DNA of 64,000 nt from Siniperca chuatsi (lineage: Eukaryota > Chordata > Actinopteri > Centrarchiformes > Sinipercidae). Each line of letters begins with the position of its first letter. Within the stretch, counting starts at the first letter, position 1. The notes under the pieces are model-generated. The model saw nothing but the letters and a program-made list of their open reading frames with translations, ran no database searches and was not told the DNA's origin. This document shows positions 37,350-51,660 of the stretch, piece by piece. The translations under genes were made by a program, and so were the position numbers. Where the stretch lies: positions 13,037,001 through 13,101,000 of the forward strand of contig NC_058064.1 in assembly GCF_020085105.1 (NCBI RefSeq). The letters are read 5' to 3'.

Positions 37350-39250
37350 CCTTAGTCCAGTCACAGATCAGTATAATACTAATAACCAAAATGTTTAATG
37401 CATTGCATACCTGCTGTATGCATGATTTATCTAATTTTGTAATCTGTTTTGTATGTCTTTGTGGCATTTATTTGATTGGGTACCCCTACACTTTCAAATG
37501 ACTCAAGATAGTTCCCAGATAATCCACAGCTAAGAACCACTTGGCGAAATAACACCTGCCTTTTGAATATTTCGTTTTTGCTAGTTCTATCTTTCAACCA
37601 CTAGAGGGCACCATTACCACACTTACCAAACGTGTCATCCTCAAATCACCTAACTGAGGCTCCAATGTAAAATAATTAATAATCATAATCATTTCATACA
37701 TTAGCTAATATGGCCAGTAATTACAGTGACTGAAATGACCGATCAGCAATGTTCATCTCAGGTAAGGCTCTCAAAAACCTCATGCACACATCCAATCTTT
37801 GATTTAACTTTATCAAAAGGGGAAAAATGCTCTTGGAACAAGCCTTGGGTGTGTTCATTGTCCAGCATGTTGCATGTAATGGAAGAGATAATGTTCTTTT
37901 GAATTAGCCTTTATTATTTTGACTACTACTTCCTCATGGCATTATGCCTGTTCAACATCTTAGTTTAGTATCCCCTGTAAAGGGGATGTGCACCATTGTG
38001 AATGTGCACACACAGACCAGCCTCAAACCCCAAGAGACAGCTGAAAGAGGGAACAAATACAAGGTGTCTTTTTTTGTTGGAATCAGATAAAACCTCACAG
38101 ACCTTTAACTGAGCCATTCAACACTCTGAGCAGAAGATAAGAGAGCGATATAAAAAACATACAAAGGGAAAAGTTATGGGAGCCAGCAGCCGCTGTGTAC
38201 CTCACAATGGCTCTCGCTAAAGTTTGTGTCTCTTCTGATCTTCTCCCAGCTGGACACCTGCTTTTAAGGCCCTGTCTCCTCTGATCTAACTTCAGACACT
38301 GGAGGGCCTTTTGCCAGCCTGCAAACTGTCAAAGTACCCCAGGAATCAAACACTGTCGCATGCTGTCATGATCAAAGGCACACAGGTAAACCAGACAAAG
38401 ACACAGCCACATACAATTGTCATCTAAAAGAGGGGGGAAAGTTTTCATTTCAGAGGCTCTTATTCGTCAACTGCAGGCGGACACATTTTCACTGTACCAA
38501 GTGCATCGATTAGAATAAAGGAAAAGAGAAACGACCAGGCATTTGAAGATACAACACAGGCCCGGAGTAAAACCAAGTGCTTCTCAAGGAAACTTTTGGA
38601 CAGAGAGCGTAGACTTAGATTTCAGAGTGTGTTGCTCCAAGAATCTCAAGAGAAAAGTGGGAAATATTCATAGACTAGTGGGATGGACGGAGAAAGGACA
38701 GTGGTGTGACAAATACATATATAGATCACAATGAGCTACTGTCTCCTTTTCCATTTTGTGCGGCCATAATGAATGCTCAGTGCAACTGGTGGTGTCCATT
38801 CTTTCATAGCCTCTACATCAGATCAGAGACTCCACCAGTAAGACCTGGCCTGTCCTGGGGAGATCAAACACCTAATTTCATTTCATGGCCTTTGCTCCAT
38901 TCTCCCTGCCTCTTTTCTCTCCACCTCTTGTCTCTCCCATTGGCCTTGGCTTTGCTGTCTTTTTCCCTGTTTCTGCCAGAGTGCCCTGGGTCATAATCTC
39001 CACCCATAAATCTAATGTTGAGTGTCAGCTCCTGCTGATTTCACTCACACACTCGCGTTCCGCACATTTTTGTCTGAAATCCCTACGTCATAAGTAAATC
39101 ATGGTTATTTGTCAAGTGCATTACATGTTATTGGATACACTGGAGATTAGTGTGGCTGATTTGAGCCCTGCAGTCATAATGGAATGTTTTATTTTTTTAT
39201 TTACAAAAATCCCACTAACATCTGGATTAGATAGAAAGTTTAAATTGATA
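37350..39250. other. Intergenic stretch
   Basis: No exon, RNA gene or clear transposon end was recognised. Open frames are short and without splice context. Confidence 0.45.
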
Positions 39251-39591
39251 CAGAGCTGAAACAACTAGTCAATTTATTGATTAGTCAGTCGTCAGAAAGT
39301 TAATCTGCAATAATTTTGATATTCGATTAGTCGTTTACATCATTTGATAAGCAAATATGACAAAAAAAAATAGCTCCAGCCACTAAAATGGTAATATTTG
39401 CTGTCTTCTACGGTAGTAAATTGAATATTTTTTGGATTTGGTCTGTTGGTTGAACAAAACAGGCAACTTGATGATGTCACCTTTGGTTCTTACAAGATGT
39501 GCTGCACCTTTTTCACTATTTTGCAACATTTTATGGACCAAAAAATTAATTAATTAATCGTGAATTAAAATAATGGTTAGTTGCAGCCCTT
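39251..39591. mobile_element. hAT-like MITE
   Basis: The left end CAGAGCTGAAACAACTAGTC and the right end GGTTAGTTGCAGCCCT are inverted-repeat relatives of the CAGGGCTGCAACTA termini seen in fish hAT MITEs. Flanks AATTGATA and AATTGAAT match at 6 of 8 positions, as expected for an aged 8-bp target duplication. It has no coding capacity. Confidence 0.6.
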
Positions 39592-40529
39592 AATTGAATC
39601 TATTTATAGCTAAAAAATATTGGAAAATTCCAAAATATATCAGAAAACATATGATCAAAAAGAAAAAGTGGAATACACATACACATTCTCATGGCTTGTT
39701 ACCATATACAACCTTGCACATGTGTTCAACATTTGGACAATGTAATATTACTGCTAAAGTTCCGTACTGGCATATTGTGTGAGGAAAAGCATCACCCCTG
39801 AGGATGAATTGCACCACTACAAGCATACACAACTCCAGCGTGCTCTGACGTAAAACACATCTAATTTCAGACAACAGAGGACTTCAGTGCTGTTGGTGTT
39901 GGTGTGTGAATGGTCACATAGCATCAAAATCATGTTAAGGTCTTGGTTACGTGAACAAGAGAAGCTCCTGCTTCTACCAGAATAGCTCAGGCAACTTATT
40001 CAGTTAATGTTATGGAATGTATGAAAGAGCCTTTATACTAACTTAACCCTTCAGGATGTTTGGACTTTTTGCTCTTTTCCTGTGTTTTTTTAAGCTTTGG
40101 ATCATATTCCTGTCTTTACACTATATATTGCAGACATATTTCAAGCTACTCCTTCTTTAAATTCTTCTCCTAGCAGGCAAAAGTATCTGGTTTTGGTGTG
40201 TCTGTTGTCTTGAACTGCATGTGACAGACATGATGAGTGTCCTAACATAACCACAGACAATTTATGATATTGGGTACATTTCTCATTCTGATGAGGACAA
40301 TTAGAAAAGCAAAAAACGCATACAGTATCTCTTCTGCCTCATTTCAGTTGTCACAGTGCTCCTGAATGTAAGTATTTATAACAAGCAGGGAATAGAAATA
40401 ATTTGAAAATATAAGGTTTGGAGAAAGTTTAGAAAGTTTTAAGAAGGTTGGGATTACACAAAAAGGGTGACAACTCAATTTCTGGCAGATGCCTCTAATA
40501 TTATGTAAATTCATGGTAAATTTCTAGTC
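39592..40529. other. Intergenic stretch
   Basis: Nothing recognised. Confidence 0.4.
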
Positions 40530-41090
40530 AAGCCAGCGCCATGGCTCTAGGAATGGTCCACCACTTTGGTCCAGACAGTTGGATGGATTGCCATGGAATT
40601 TTGTACTGACATTCATGTTTCCCAGAGGATGAATCCTTATGACTGTAGTGATCCCCTGACTTTTCCTCTAGCGCCACCATGAGGTTGACATTTGTGCTTT
40701 TGAGTGAAATGTCTTGACAACTATTGGATAGTTGCCTTGAAATTTGGTACATTCATGTCCCCCTGAGGATGAATTGCAATAAATTTGGTGATCCCTTCAC
40801 TTTTCATCTAGCGCCATCATCAGGTCAAGGTTTTAATTTGTCCAATACTTTTGGCTAAAAGTACTAAAAAAGTACTGACTAAATAATTGCAAAACTCTTT
40901 TCAGCCTCAGCTGTACATTGTGTTTAGTGCTAATTATCAAATTTTAGCATGCAATCATGCTAAACTAAGATTTTGAACATTGTAAATGTTATATGTGCTA
41001 AACATGTCAGCATTGTCATTGTGAACGTGTTAGAATGCTAGCATTTAGCTCAAAGCACTTCGATGTATAGCCTCACAGAGTTGCTCTGAC
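40530..41090 (+). repeat. Interspersed repeat, copy A
   Basis: The block contains two diverged internal units with the phrase TCTAGCGCCA(C/T)CAT and TCATGT-type motifs, then GTCAGCATTGTCATTGTGAA and GCTAGCATTTAGCTCAAAGCAC. The reverse complement of the same phrases appears at 51661-52440, so it is a dispersed family. No protein coding is seen. Confidence 0.6.
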
Positions 41091-42949
41091 TCTTATCTTG
41101 TTTCTGTCACATACCAGTTATTTCACTTTTAGGCATATCAGGAACTATCAACACTAATGAGTTACTTTCTTTTTTACTTCTTTTGTAGTTGAGAAAAGCC
41201 CTCGAGCTTAGGTTTCAGAATACAATAACATGGGAGAGTGATTATTTCATAATAATTAATAGTATGTGGGAAGTTATCTTTTAGCTATCTAGATCTTTCT
41301 GATCGGGTATGGATCCAAAACACACACACACTATTGTGTATTTTCACATGCACATACATACATATTGTGAACACACGTACGCACAGCCTTGGCCTTGTCT
41401 GTGAGCATAGGTGTCTCCTTTCTGGCCCCTCAGACATGGTTTGGTTTTTGGCTTGATTAACCACTTAGTTCAGTCTCTCAGACACAAGATTGCAGGGAAA
41501 AAGCAAGTAATGAAGTGCTTTTGAATTTGCATTCCTGAGAGCTTCCACAGACGCCTTGATTTCAGTCTGCCTTTGCTGTTTGTTCTTCGTCAAGAGATGT
41601 CTGCTATTTTAACGGTAACACATAACAAGTGTCCATCCAGCCTCCTCCATATTGCTCCCTCATCAACCTAACTGCCATGAATAAACACAATCAACATGCA
41701 TCTGAAGGGGAATTCGGAGGCTTTTTCTCTCAAATTGTCCCTGATGGGTTGTTCATCGTTGTCATTATGCAGATTACAGTGTGACCGTGAATGCAATATC
41801 GAAGCCCTTTCCCTCTGGAATGAAATGTCACCGTTCCATAAAGCTGACCAAAAACACTTGTGTGTTTTGTTCTTACATGTCGAGCAGCGCTGATCAGTTA
41901 TGGACAAACTGTCTCAAGAATATGAAATTAACAGCATTCAGTCTACACTTGAAAGTCAAGCCTTTATTTTTAGTATTGACCTTGACAACAATATCAGAGT
42001 GTCCATGCTGCATTATCAGCTGAAGCATCTATGTAATTTACCAGGTAAGTACCATGGTTTGGCTGAGAATTTCCAGAAAAACCTCAGAACAAAGTTATAT
42101 ACACCTATACACACATTGTATTTTATGTGTTTTGGGTAACTTTTTTTAACTCGTTTTGATTCATTTATGGGCAACCATGATTATGTAACACAATGACTTG
42201 CCAGAATCTGTGATTATTTCTGTCTCAGATATTGGGACAGTTGACGTAAAAGCTTCCCTTTGCACCCCGCTCCAGGGTGCTAGAAAAGAGGAAACGCAAT
42301 TTGGTTTAAATCTGGGGCCCTTTTACTAGTCCATGCTTCCAGGAATGATTAAACATCAATACGAGGTAGATCAACAAGCAAGTAGATAAGCAGACATACA
42401 GTACACCGACGTGACCTGTCTTCCATAGCAACCAAACTACAGGTAATTGAAAATTTTTAGATTAAATTCTTTGCCAAATACACTGAAATGCAAATAATAG
42501 TATTCTGCAATTTGAGGTGTACTGTAATGTGTCTTAATGTGCAGTTTATAAAAACTGCCCTTGCAGATGTTTATAGTGAGGAGGAAAGAAGCCCATCACC
42601 TTCACTTCTAACTCCCTTCCTGTTCGTTAGCGGTAGGTAGGAACATTATTGGATACAAAGAACACATTTTTGGCTAATAAATACATATATTTCTTGTTCA
42701 TAGATATGTAGAAATAATACCAATGTAAAGATTGTAAAGATATAAATCATTGTACTTTAAGACTAACCAGTGGTGTGGCAGTAAGTCCGAGCAGTTTCAA
42801 GAGAACTTGCATGCTCATCTTCATTTATTTGCAAATTAAAGTTCTATGTAAATCCATATTAGGCGACACAAACCTTTTTATGAATGCTTACTATCATATC
42901 CTATTCCTGGTTATAGTTATGTTTAAATAACAAAATGAAGATTTGTCAT
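41091..42949. other. Intergenic stretch
   Basis: No exon recognised. The overlapping open frames near 41.7-42.1 kb are short and lack recognisable domains. Confidence 0.4.
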
Positions 42950-43656
42950 CAGTGGTGGAGGAAGTTTTCAGATCTTTTACTTAAGTAAAAGTACTAATAC
43001 CACACTGTAAAAATACTCTGTTACAAGTCAAAGGCCTGCATTGAAAATGTTACTTAAGTAAAAGTATGTAAGTATTATCAGGAAAATGTACTTAAAGTAT
43101 TAAAAGCACTATATTATACTGTTATATATTATATCATCATATTATTATTACTCATGCATTCATGTAAAAGTAGCATTTTACTGTTGTAGTTGGTTGAGGT
43201 GGAGCTCATTTTGAACTATTTTGTATCGCACTGCAACTAATGATTATTTTCATTATGGATTAATCTGCTGATTATTTTCTCAATTAATAGATTGATTGTT
43301 ATTACCCAGAGCCCAAAGTGACACATTCACAATGCTTGTTTTGTCCAACCAACAGTCCAAACCTCAAAATTATTATATTATTATTGCATGAAAAATGACC
43401 AAACCGGTCATCAAAATATTTTCCAATTAATTATCTGTCAGTTGATTAATCATCTCAGCTGTACTTGCACATTTTCATGTTTTGTGTGCAAAAATCTTAA
43501 TATATAAAGTAACTAGTCACTAAAGCTGTCAAATAATTGTAGTGAAGTAAAAAGTACAATATTTCCCTCTGAGATGTAATGGAGTAGAAGTAGAAAGTGG
43601 CATGAAGTACAAGTAGAGTGCTTGAGTAAATGTACTTAGTTACATTCCACCACTAC
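42950..43656. mobile_element. MITE with CAGTGGTGGA termini and a nested hAT-like MITE
   Basis: The left end starts CAGTGGTGGAGGAAG and continues with ACTTAAGTAAAAGTACT; the right end carries GAGTAAATGTACTTAGTTAC and then TCCACCACT. These are the termini of a very common fish non-autonomous DNA transposon. From about 43229 to 43470 lies an inner block (CTGCAACTAATGATTATTTTC) related to the MITE at 39251-39591, indicating nesting. Confidence 0.65.
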
Positions 43657-46091
43657 TGTATATCTCAGACATCTGAAATCAATGTTTTTAATTATTGTAA
43701 CTGCATTATTATTCTTTTCCAAAATGATTTTTTTCAAATAGTTTTCACAATCAATGCCATATAATTACTAAATTTCTGTAAAAAACAAAACACTCAATAG
43801 GCATTTGCTCCTCTCTATACTAATATTATTTCATGAAATTGCCTTTGTAAAAGATTACCATGCTGGATTAAGTCTGGTAGCATCCTTTGTTTAATGGTGT
43901 CACTTTGACAACACCTTGTCCTCATGTGGGCATGTTGTATGTTTGTTTGAGTGCAGCTTTGAGAAATCAGAATGACACAGCGGGAAACTCTTTAAAGTTC
44001 CTCATGGGGGTACTTCCTCATTTTTAGTCAGCTGATATTATTTACAATATATTAAGAAATACCCTGTGAACTTCTCTAATCTTGCATCACGGGAATGTTG
44101 TTTTCAGACCTGTGCGTGTGCCGGTGCAGGGCTGGGGAGGAGGCGAACCGTGTGGACGGAATTAACTATACGGCAAAGAGGGTGGGGACATGTGTAAAGG
44201 CCTCATGGGACGATGAGTCACAACCAAGATGACTAAGTAATAATTTTTCTTAAAGAATGTTGAACAAAGTGTCTGTCATAAATAATCCTAGAAAGCAAAA
44301 AGTATTAGATAAACGATTCATTTTGGGATAAAGGACTTTAAAGGATTATTAAAACTTCAAGCACAGATTTCAGTGCTTTGTATGCCTTTTTTTATTAAAG
44401 ATGAGAACAGGCGAAATAATTTGTGTCAGTGGTGTGTAGCTGTGTAGTGTGCAATAGTAGGGATGTGTGCAGTGTCACATAGCTGGTGTATGTTCGGAGG
44501 ATGGAGTGCAAACTTGGAGTAGTGCGCAGCATAATGGAAGTGTGCAGTGTTACTTTGACATTAAGATTTATGCACAGGGTACAAGAGTTTTGCAATTGAC
44601 ATTATTGTGTGAGTCATGGTTTGTTGAGAAACAGGCAGTTTATGACACACACGCCTTCTCAAATGTTTTTGGACTTTTTTAGTTTTTTCAGTCATAGTTT
44701 GTGGGGGCATAAGTTGCAGTTTCAAGAAGGAAATAAAAGTATGAACAATATCTTTTTTTGAGAAGTTGAATGCACCATACATACACATACAGCACCATCT
44801 GGTGGTTAATGTGGAAATGACAACTTGGATTTGATGTACATTTCCAAAGAAGTGCATTAGTGCATTTATTTATGCCCTGTCCATGATTGTTTTAGCTTCC
44901 CTTTAAAATTAATTATCTGTACTTTTGATAATAATAATAATGGCAACCATGAACTATTATTATCAGTATTTTAGTTAGCATTTGAACAGTGCGATAGAGA
45001 GATGTTTGAGAGAAGCAGTGGGCAGGAGGGAGTAATGTGCTGGAAGAATGTAAACATTGTCTGCTCTGAGGGCTGACTTCAAAGTGAAACTGTGGTAACC
45101 TCCTCTCAGCAGTGGCCCGCACCCTTGACCGTTGAAAAGTGAAAGCGAATGTTCATCCACGGTCTACAGCCTCTTCCTGAAACCACTCTTTGAAGTAACA
45201 AAATGGATCTGATTGACTTGTGAAGTAGACACATGTATAGAAAGAATAGAATTGTAATTGACAATGCACATGTTGCCTGTGTTCTTCCACAGTTTAAGCA
45301 CAATGACCTTGTATATAAGCATATTAAACCTCCCCCGTGTGCAGACTGGTTTCCCACAATGCAATAGGACTGAAAGACTACAATACATCATCTTTGGTCG
45401 TGCTAGCAATTTTAGCAGTCAGCACATTTATGTGACAGGTGAGAGTGCAGGGTGTTTCATGAGAGCTTATAACTTCAGTATATGATCATTCAGACTCATA
45501 TCTTACAGTTCACGTGGGGGACTCAAATTTCAAATGTCTTGCAGCAAGCAAAGATGTTAATTGCTTAATGCGAGGAAAATGACTAAATTAAAACCAAATA
45601 TTTATATTGTTAATACAGGTAACATCTGTTAAACAAATCTTGTAAATGACTAATATCTCACGTGTTTAACTAACTTGTCTATCCTCTAGTTAGTAGGGCT
45701 TCATTATGTCCCATTCCCCCTGTTTAAACTGCTATAGACATGAGATTAGATGCTATGACATCATTATTACCAGAGAGGCACACTCAGATGGAAAGAGAGG
45801 TAACGTTAGTTTAATTCCATTAATTCTCAAAATAGCAAGTTATAGCTGTTCAGAGGCAACAGTTGAGAGGTAAGCATAAGTTTGAAGTGTCTGAATATGC
45901 ACTATAGTTAATGTATTATGTATAATTCTATATACGGTGATGATAAAACAAACTAAAGTGACATATTGAAATATAAAATTAATGTTTTCCATACATATAT
46001 GGCATGGCTTCTTTAACAAGTTAGGTCATATCAAACCCCTATTTAAGTGATTGGAATCAGAACAAACGAGGAACAGCTAAACCACACAGGT
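43657..46091. other. Intergenic stretch
   Basis: No gene recognised. A GC-rich patch at 44100-44220 follows a TTTTCAG and reads open for about 40 codons to a stop, but no homology is apparent. Confidence 0.4.
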
Positions 46092-46394
46092 TTAAAACAC
46101 AACCCCAAATGGAGACCTCAGCTCTTCACACAAACTGAACACACTCTGTAATAATGACATTGTGTGAGCGGCGCATGTTAAGAAGACTTTGTTGGTGTGA
46201 TCAGTGATAGAGGCTGGATCTCCTGTGTGTCTGAGCTCTTCATCATTATCTTGGCTCGCTGACTCATGTCTTGAGCACAGGGAACAAAACTCTCGCGGCG
46301 GCCTTGTTCCCGACACAACGGGACGCCAGGAGGGACAATAAGAGAGAATTAGCAGTGAAAAAAGCAAATAAATAGGCGCTTCAATACTTGACAT
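46092..46394 (-). CDS. Hypothetical 100-aa open frame with a signal-peptide-like start
   Basis: From ATG at 46394 the frame encodes a short polar start, a strongly hydrophobic run (Y-L-L-F-S-L-L-I-L), then a polar, Cys-containing tail (C-S-L-C, one mid-tail Cys, and a late Cys) to a TAA at 46092. The layout resembles a small secreted peptide. I recognise no family, see no splice or promoter support, and chance frames of this length are common. Recorded only as a candidate. Confidence 0.15.
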   Translation of the reverse strand: MSSIEAPIYLLFSLLILSYCPSWRPVVSGTRPPREFCSLCSRHESASQDNDEELRHTGDPASITDHTNKVFLTCAAHTMSLLQSVFSLCEELRSPFGVVF

Positions 46395-49300
46395 CCCAGC
46401 AACAAAGACCACTGTGGATGAGAGGGAGAGCGAGAGACATAGAGAGAAAGGAGGGGAGAGAGAGGCCTTGATGAAAATAAATAGTGGAGCTCAAAGGTAG
46501 GCATGGGTTGAGCGGATTAGAGGTGATGATGAGTGGAGAGCTGTACAAAGTAGTACATCTATGGGAGAGGTTTTAATGAGGCAGACGTTGGTGTGTGTGT
46601 GTGTGTGTGTGTGTTTTCTCATCTGTGACACAGACACTCAGAAAATCCTCAGCAATGATACTCCAAACTTCCTGTCTCCACATGGGTCGGTGAGGATTTG
46701 TATAAGTGTGCAACATGGACGGACAGACAGACAGAGAGACAGATAGTAGGGGCGCAAAGTTCAAGGAATTTCCTTTAATTATTATTGGAAAATTAATAGT
46801 GGGTTAACTGTTAAGAAAATGACACAAAGTAAACACAAAGTGAAAGTTTTTACAGTTAAACTAATGGCGTAGGCCATAACTGATGCAAAAATCTAACTAA
46901 ATTAGTATTTGAGCAATAAATTAAATCAACTTAATTTAAATTATAATAACAAAATAATGCCTTCAACAAAAATTTTGAACTTTTGTCACTATTTAGTGAG
47001 TAGCCAGACAAGTTAAAAATATTTATTAAAGCAAATAATGCTGCACAACTTTTAGGCTTTATTAGAGGACGTAAATTAGAATATACTGAACATTGGACAG
47101 ACCTAGCATGCACTGAAAACCAAGTCTAGCCCATTTTTCTTGGATCAACCAAAAGGGCTTCAACAGTAAATTCTGTTAAACATAAAAAAGGTTACACCAG
47201 TCTCTCGACAACAGACTTCCATCTTACTTGTTTTACTGACAATAATAAGCATGCCTTACATGATCAGGGTGAATCGAGTGCTGTTTGTTCACTGCAGCTA
47301 GTCCAGCTGCTAAAAACACCTGCTCAGGTGGGACACAATTACCATCGTACCAGCCCAAGGAATCTTTTCACTTTCAGATTTACACTCAAAGAATGCGGCT
47401 TACAAAGTTCATGACTATTGTTTTGATGTTTTTGGAAAGTACTGCTTGTCCTCAACTTTAGCACCATAACTTCAACAGTGTTTTCCGGCCTGCAGTGATT
47501 GAGCAGCTGCTAGCTAGTTCTGTCGAAGCTGGAAGTTTGACATTAGCTTGAGCCTTTTGATAGCTACCTTAACCAGACAGCCACCACACAACTGGGATTC
47601 ATCGACACAAATCAGTTGGTTACTCAGTCAACGAAATTATTGGTTTTTATTATATGTTACCCATCTACATAAAATGTTGTCACTGAAGACAAATAAACAA
47701 GTCAGATCACAGAGACTGTGAACCAGGCCTGCAGCCTGATGTAAAGAAGTGTGAGCAGCACTGTTGCCTGTTGTCTTCCAGCGGCTCCGGCTTTGTGTAT
47801 CTGTAAATCTTCAGAGCAGCAGGCCTTTAGTACTGTCAGTTCTCAGTTGGATTAAAAGGAAGTTGAACAAGCTCAAATGAATAGCAATATAAATAACAAT
47901 TGTTGAACAACCAGGGAGTCATTACGTGGTGGTATCATGAGTTCAGGACCTCACAGTCAATGTTTATAGTGTTACGTGGCCATTCAGCAGATAATCAATA
48001 ATGAGCCACGTTAGGTGAGGTAAGCTAATTAGGGTGGAAGAGAGGACACCTGAGACTCTCCTTGTCAGGATTTACATTTTTACACTTTAGGCCTTGATCT
48101 AGAATAGTAAATTATGTCCTAAAAAGTGGCTTTCTGAAACACATCCTAAATTTTTACTTCTTGCCTTTGGAGTCCAGGACTTAAATGAGATTAACTACAA
48201 CAACCTATGTTAGTCCTTAGTAGTGAGAGTGTGAGAAGGCAGCCCTGGCCTGAGGGTGTTCATAAAAGGAAATGATCACAGAAAATACATAGTTTGGTGG
48301 AAATGGAGAAGTAAATACAGACAAAACAATGGAAAAACACATAAAGAAACACACTACTAAAAAACAATGTAAGTATTAAGTATTGAAATGGACAACTGGT
48401 CCCTTGACTGACACCATGAAAATCATAAAGGCTGTGATTTTGGATGATACAAAATATCTACTGTAAAGACAATATGTTGGATTCCTTTTTCATTCTGTAT
48501 TTGCAATGGTGAGATCATGGAGAAAGAATAATTTAATGCAAATTGATCAGTGATCTATTGTAAGTGAATATCATTGGCATTATTTAAATGTGTCACATGA
48601 ATATTGAACCAGTCAATTACAAAATAATTTAGATTTATTGACTACATGAATTTAAAAACTGAACTTGTGAGGCACAATTTCAAATTCCACTAAAAATGTT
48701 TTGTTTTGTTTTTTTAACTTGAGATTCAGCTAACCAAGACACACATCTAGCCACAAAGATTTCTTTATTGGCTGAATGACTATTGGAAGGCAGCTGCCTC
48801 TTGTGGATTAACATTCTTCACTTATAACACTTTCATTGTATGACATGAGATAATGAACACAAGTTCAGTTTGAGATCTGCATTTAACCGTTAACACCAGA
48901 CTGTTGCATTAGGGTAAATATGCTTGTGGCTGCCACCGTTAACTCAAGTAAACCATGGGAAACTGCAATGTTTTAAGCCGGAGATTATGAATGATGAAGA
49001 GTAGGTGGTTAAACCTAAAGTTATTACAAAAACCTATGTCAAGATGCTCTGTGTCTCTGGAAAATGAGAAAACTTCATTTGAATTTGGGAAACTAGCATT
49101 AAAATTACAGCAAAAAAATTGATTTTGCAATAATCCAATTCTACGTTCAGCCACTGCAATCAGACAAATAAACTCCTGAATTGATGCATTTAATAAAATA
49201 ATAATTTTAAAGTCAATGGTTCAGTAGGGGCTGACAAATTAAAATGTATGAAATTCAAATATAATCCCTATAGGTATGTTTTTCCTCTCTGACCCTGAGC

Positions 49301-51348
49301 CATTTGACCTAAATACACGCGTTATGGGATAGCAATGGAGCAGGAGTAACTGGGTGACAAAAGTCTAGTTGAGTGGCCATACCCATAAAACACTCTTAGT
49401 GTGTTAAGCCAGTTAACTGTTATTTAAGAGAGATGCCTTGCTCATGGGCTAACAGAGAAGCTCACAAACCACACACAAAGACTCAGGATAAAACCCACAC
49501 AAACAAACCAGTTGTTCCAAATGACCATTCTTGTAGGAATGCAGCTAGGTGGACAAAACCCTTTCTCTACAAAAACCTGTTTTCTCATGCCCGGTCCACG
49601 TCATCTGCACATTTTTACTCAGTGCCTAGAACTGCCTGGCAAATTCAGTAGCAGAGGTATTCTGCAATGTTGGCGACAGAATAAAGGCAATTAAACGCTG
49701 TTAGCATCATGCTTGGACAGCCAGGCAGCCATATGCCTTGCCAATTAGCCTCCCACATAAGGAGAGAGAAGAAGAAATAAGAGAGAGGTAGAAACTAGAC
49801 TCTAAGATCAAAATCATACACACTCTGCCACTTTCATCTACTTTTTCTTTGTGTTCTGTCAGCTCTGCATTGTAGCAAATGTATGAGTCTTCTCCATTAG
49901 TACTCCAGTGGCAGTGACGTCTAATTTGCACTCATATATTGTAATTTAGATATGAAGCACTTACTTTCATACTTGCGCCCTTGGCTCCCCCTGGGACCAT
50001 CGGCTATTGACAACTTGTCCCCATCTTACCCACTTCTGGGCAAGTTTCTCCAGTGCGTTACAGATGTGGCCCATCACCTTTATTTCAGCCTTCAATGAAG
50101 AAATTAAGTGGAGTATTCTAATTTGTATCATGGCATCAGTGATGCTCAATGCTAGACCTTTTCATGCATCTTTTGTATGCTAAAAAAAGAACTGAAAGAA
50201 AGTCTGAATTTCTCGAGTTAATTAAAAGCATCAAGCAAAGCACTGTGTGTGTTGCGTGCAATAAAAATGTTATATCTGTACTGTTTATTTTCTATTTTTA
50301 ATTTCTCCTAAGTTCAGACTTGAGCCTCTTTTGCCCATTCAGTGACAAAAATGAAGGAAAAAGAACATTCATGTCACAGAACACTATTAATTAGATTAAT
50401 ACATTCTGTTTTGCAACAAAGAAAAGATCTTTTTTGCCATATTTAGCTAAATGGGTTATATTAAAAATTCATATAAAGGGATGGTTGGCAGCAATGTTTT
50501 TCCAATCAAATTGGCTTTTGATTATATACATCAACTGATTCTGGTTAAGCAACAGCCTCTAAGTTGCTTTGATCTGGGGCATGCTGCTTGTTGTTACTTC
50601 AGTCACGCCAATAATCAAGTTTGTCCATCCATTCACTTCATGATGGAAATACTAACATTTTATAGAATTAAACTCTCTACAAATCCAATGAGGGGAGCAT
50701 TCATTAATTTCACAAATAAACCCCAGCAAGATATCATTGTCATTGGACTGAATAGATTTGAGAGAATCATCTGGAAAGTGGTCATTTCCAGAACACTGGA
50801 ATAGCTTAAAGGACAATTCTGCTATCAGAAACAATGTTCTCAAATCTGACAGCAGACACTAAGGCTCCCAAGCAGAAAGTTCAGAAAAAGAAGCTAATGC
50901 AAAGTCAATATAGTTCATATTCTTTGGGTATCCATTGATGTTAAATACATCAGTTGACATACCACCCCATGACTAATATGTTCTAATGTGGTTGAAAATT
51001 GGCAAAGTGTTCTTTTAATGTTTTTATAAGAAACTGGCCAGCTTTAAAGATTAGCAACCAGTAAAACTATGGCAACCGTTGTAAAAGTTGTAGTCTACAG
51101 CTGTCTAAAGTAACTGGTGGAATACAATTTTTACTAATGGAGATAAACGCATGCAAGTACACACAATCACATCCACCTGTGCATCTCGCTTCTGGCCTCT
51201 CGTTTCCCTCTCCTTAACAAGATATTCACTGAGAAATTCAAGAATAAATCATGATTTAATAACGATAATATGACAATTTCATTACATAAGTGGTTAATTT
51301 ACTGACTAATTGTTATTTCCTTTTTTTTTTGTTGCTTAGATACAGATT
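46395..51348. other. Intergenic stretch
   Basis: A purine-rich GAGAGA tract precedes a (GT)n microsatellite at 46590-46614. Nothing else was recognised; open frames are short and uncharacteristic. Confidence 0.4.
46590..46614. repeat. (GT)n microsatellite
   Basis: Directly visible GT run. Confidence 0.95.
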
Positions 51349-51582
51349 CGGGTTGTCAGAAATGTTCCAGTCGTGCTCCAGCCCAGACAACCAGTGGGTG
51401 ATTAGTCAGAAAGATGTCGGACAGGGTTTATATGATTCTGGACCACATCCACATAGCTGGCCTCAGTTCTGCCCCCCTCGGCCCAGCAGCACCGTTCATC
51501 ATTCCCACTCTGAGTGTCCCTATGGTGGAGCCTACTCCAGAGCACAAATCCCTATTTGGTGCCAACCCAAAAACACATGGAA
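51349..51582 (+). other. Exon-like open segment, unidentified
   Basis: A pyrimidine-rich tract and TTGCTTAG precede about 240 bases that are open in one frame and rich in Cys, Pro and His. They end at AAG followed by GTAGGTAG, a good donor. The segment is more GC-rich than its flanks. A second frame also reads protein-like after an internal stop. I cannot assign a family; it could be an exon of an unseen gene, a decayed exon or a repeat. Confidence 0.25.
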
Positions 51583-51660
51583 GGTAGGTAGCCTAAACAG
51601 AATGTTATGGTAACACTGTATAAATCTGAATCAAGGCATTATTCATGTCTCAGTCATGTA

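Noticed and set aside
44095-44230. GC-rich patch following TTTTCAG, open for about 40 codons
   Set aside because: No homology recognised, no donor or continuing exon, and chance length.
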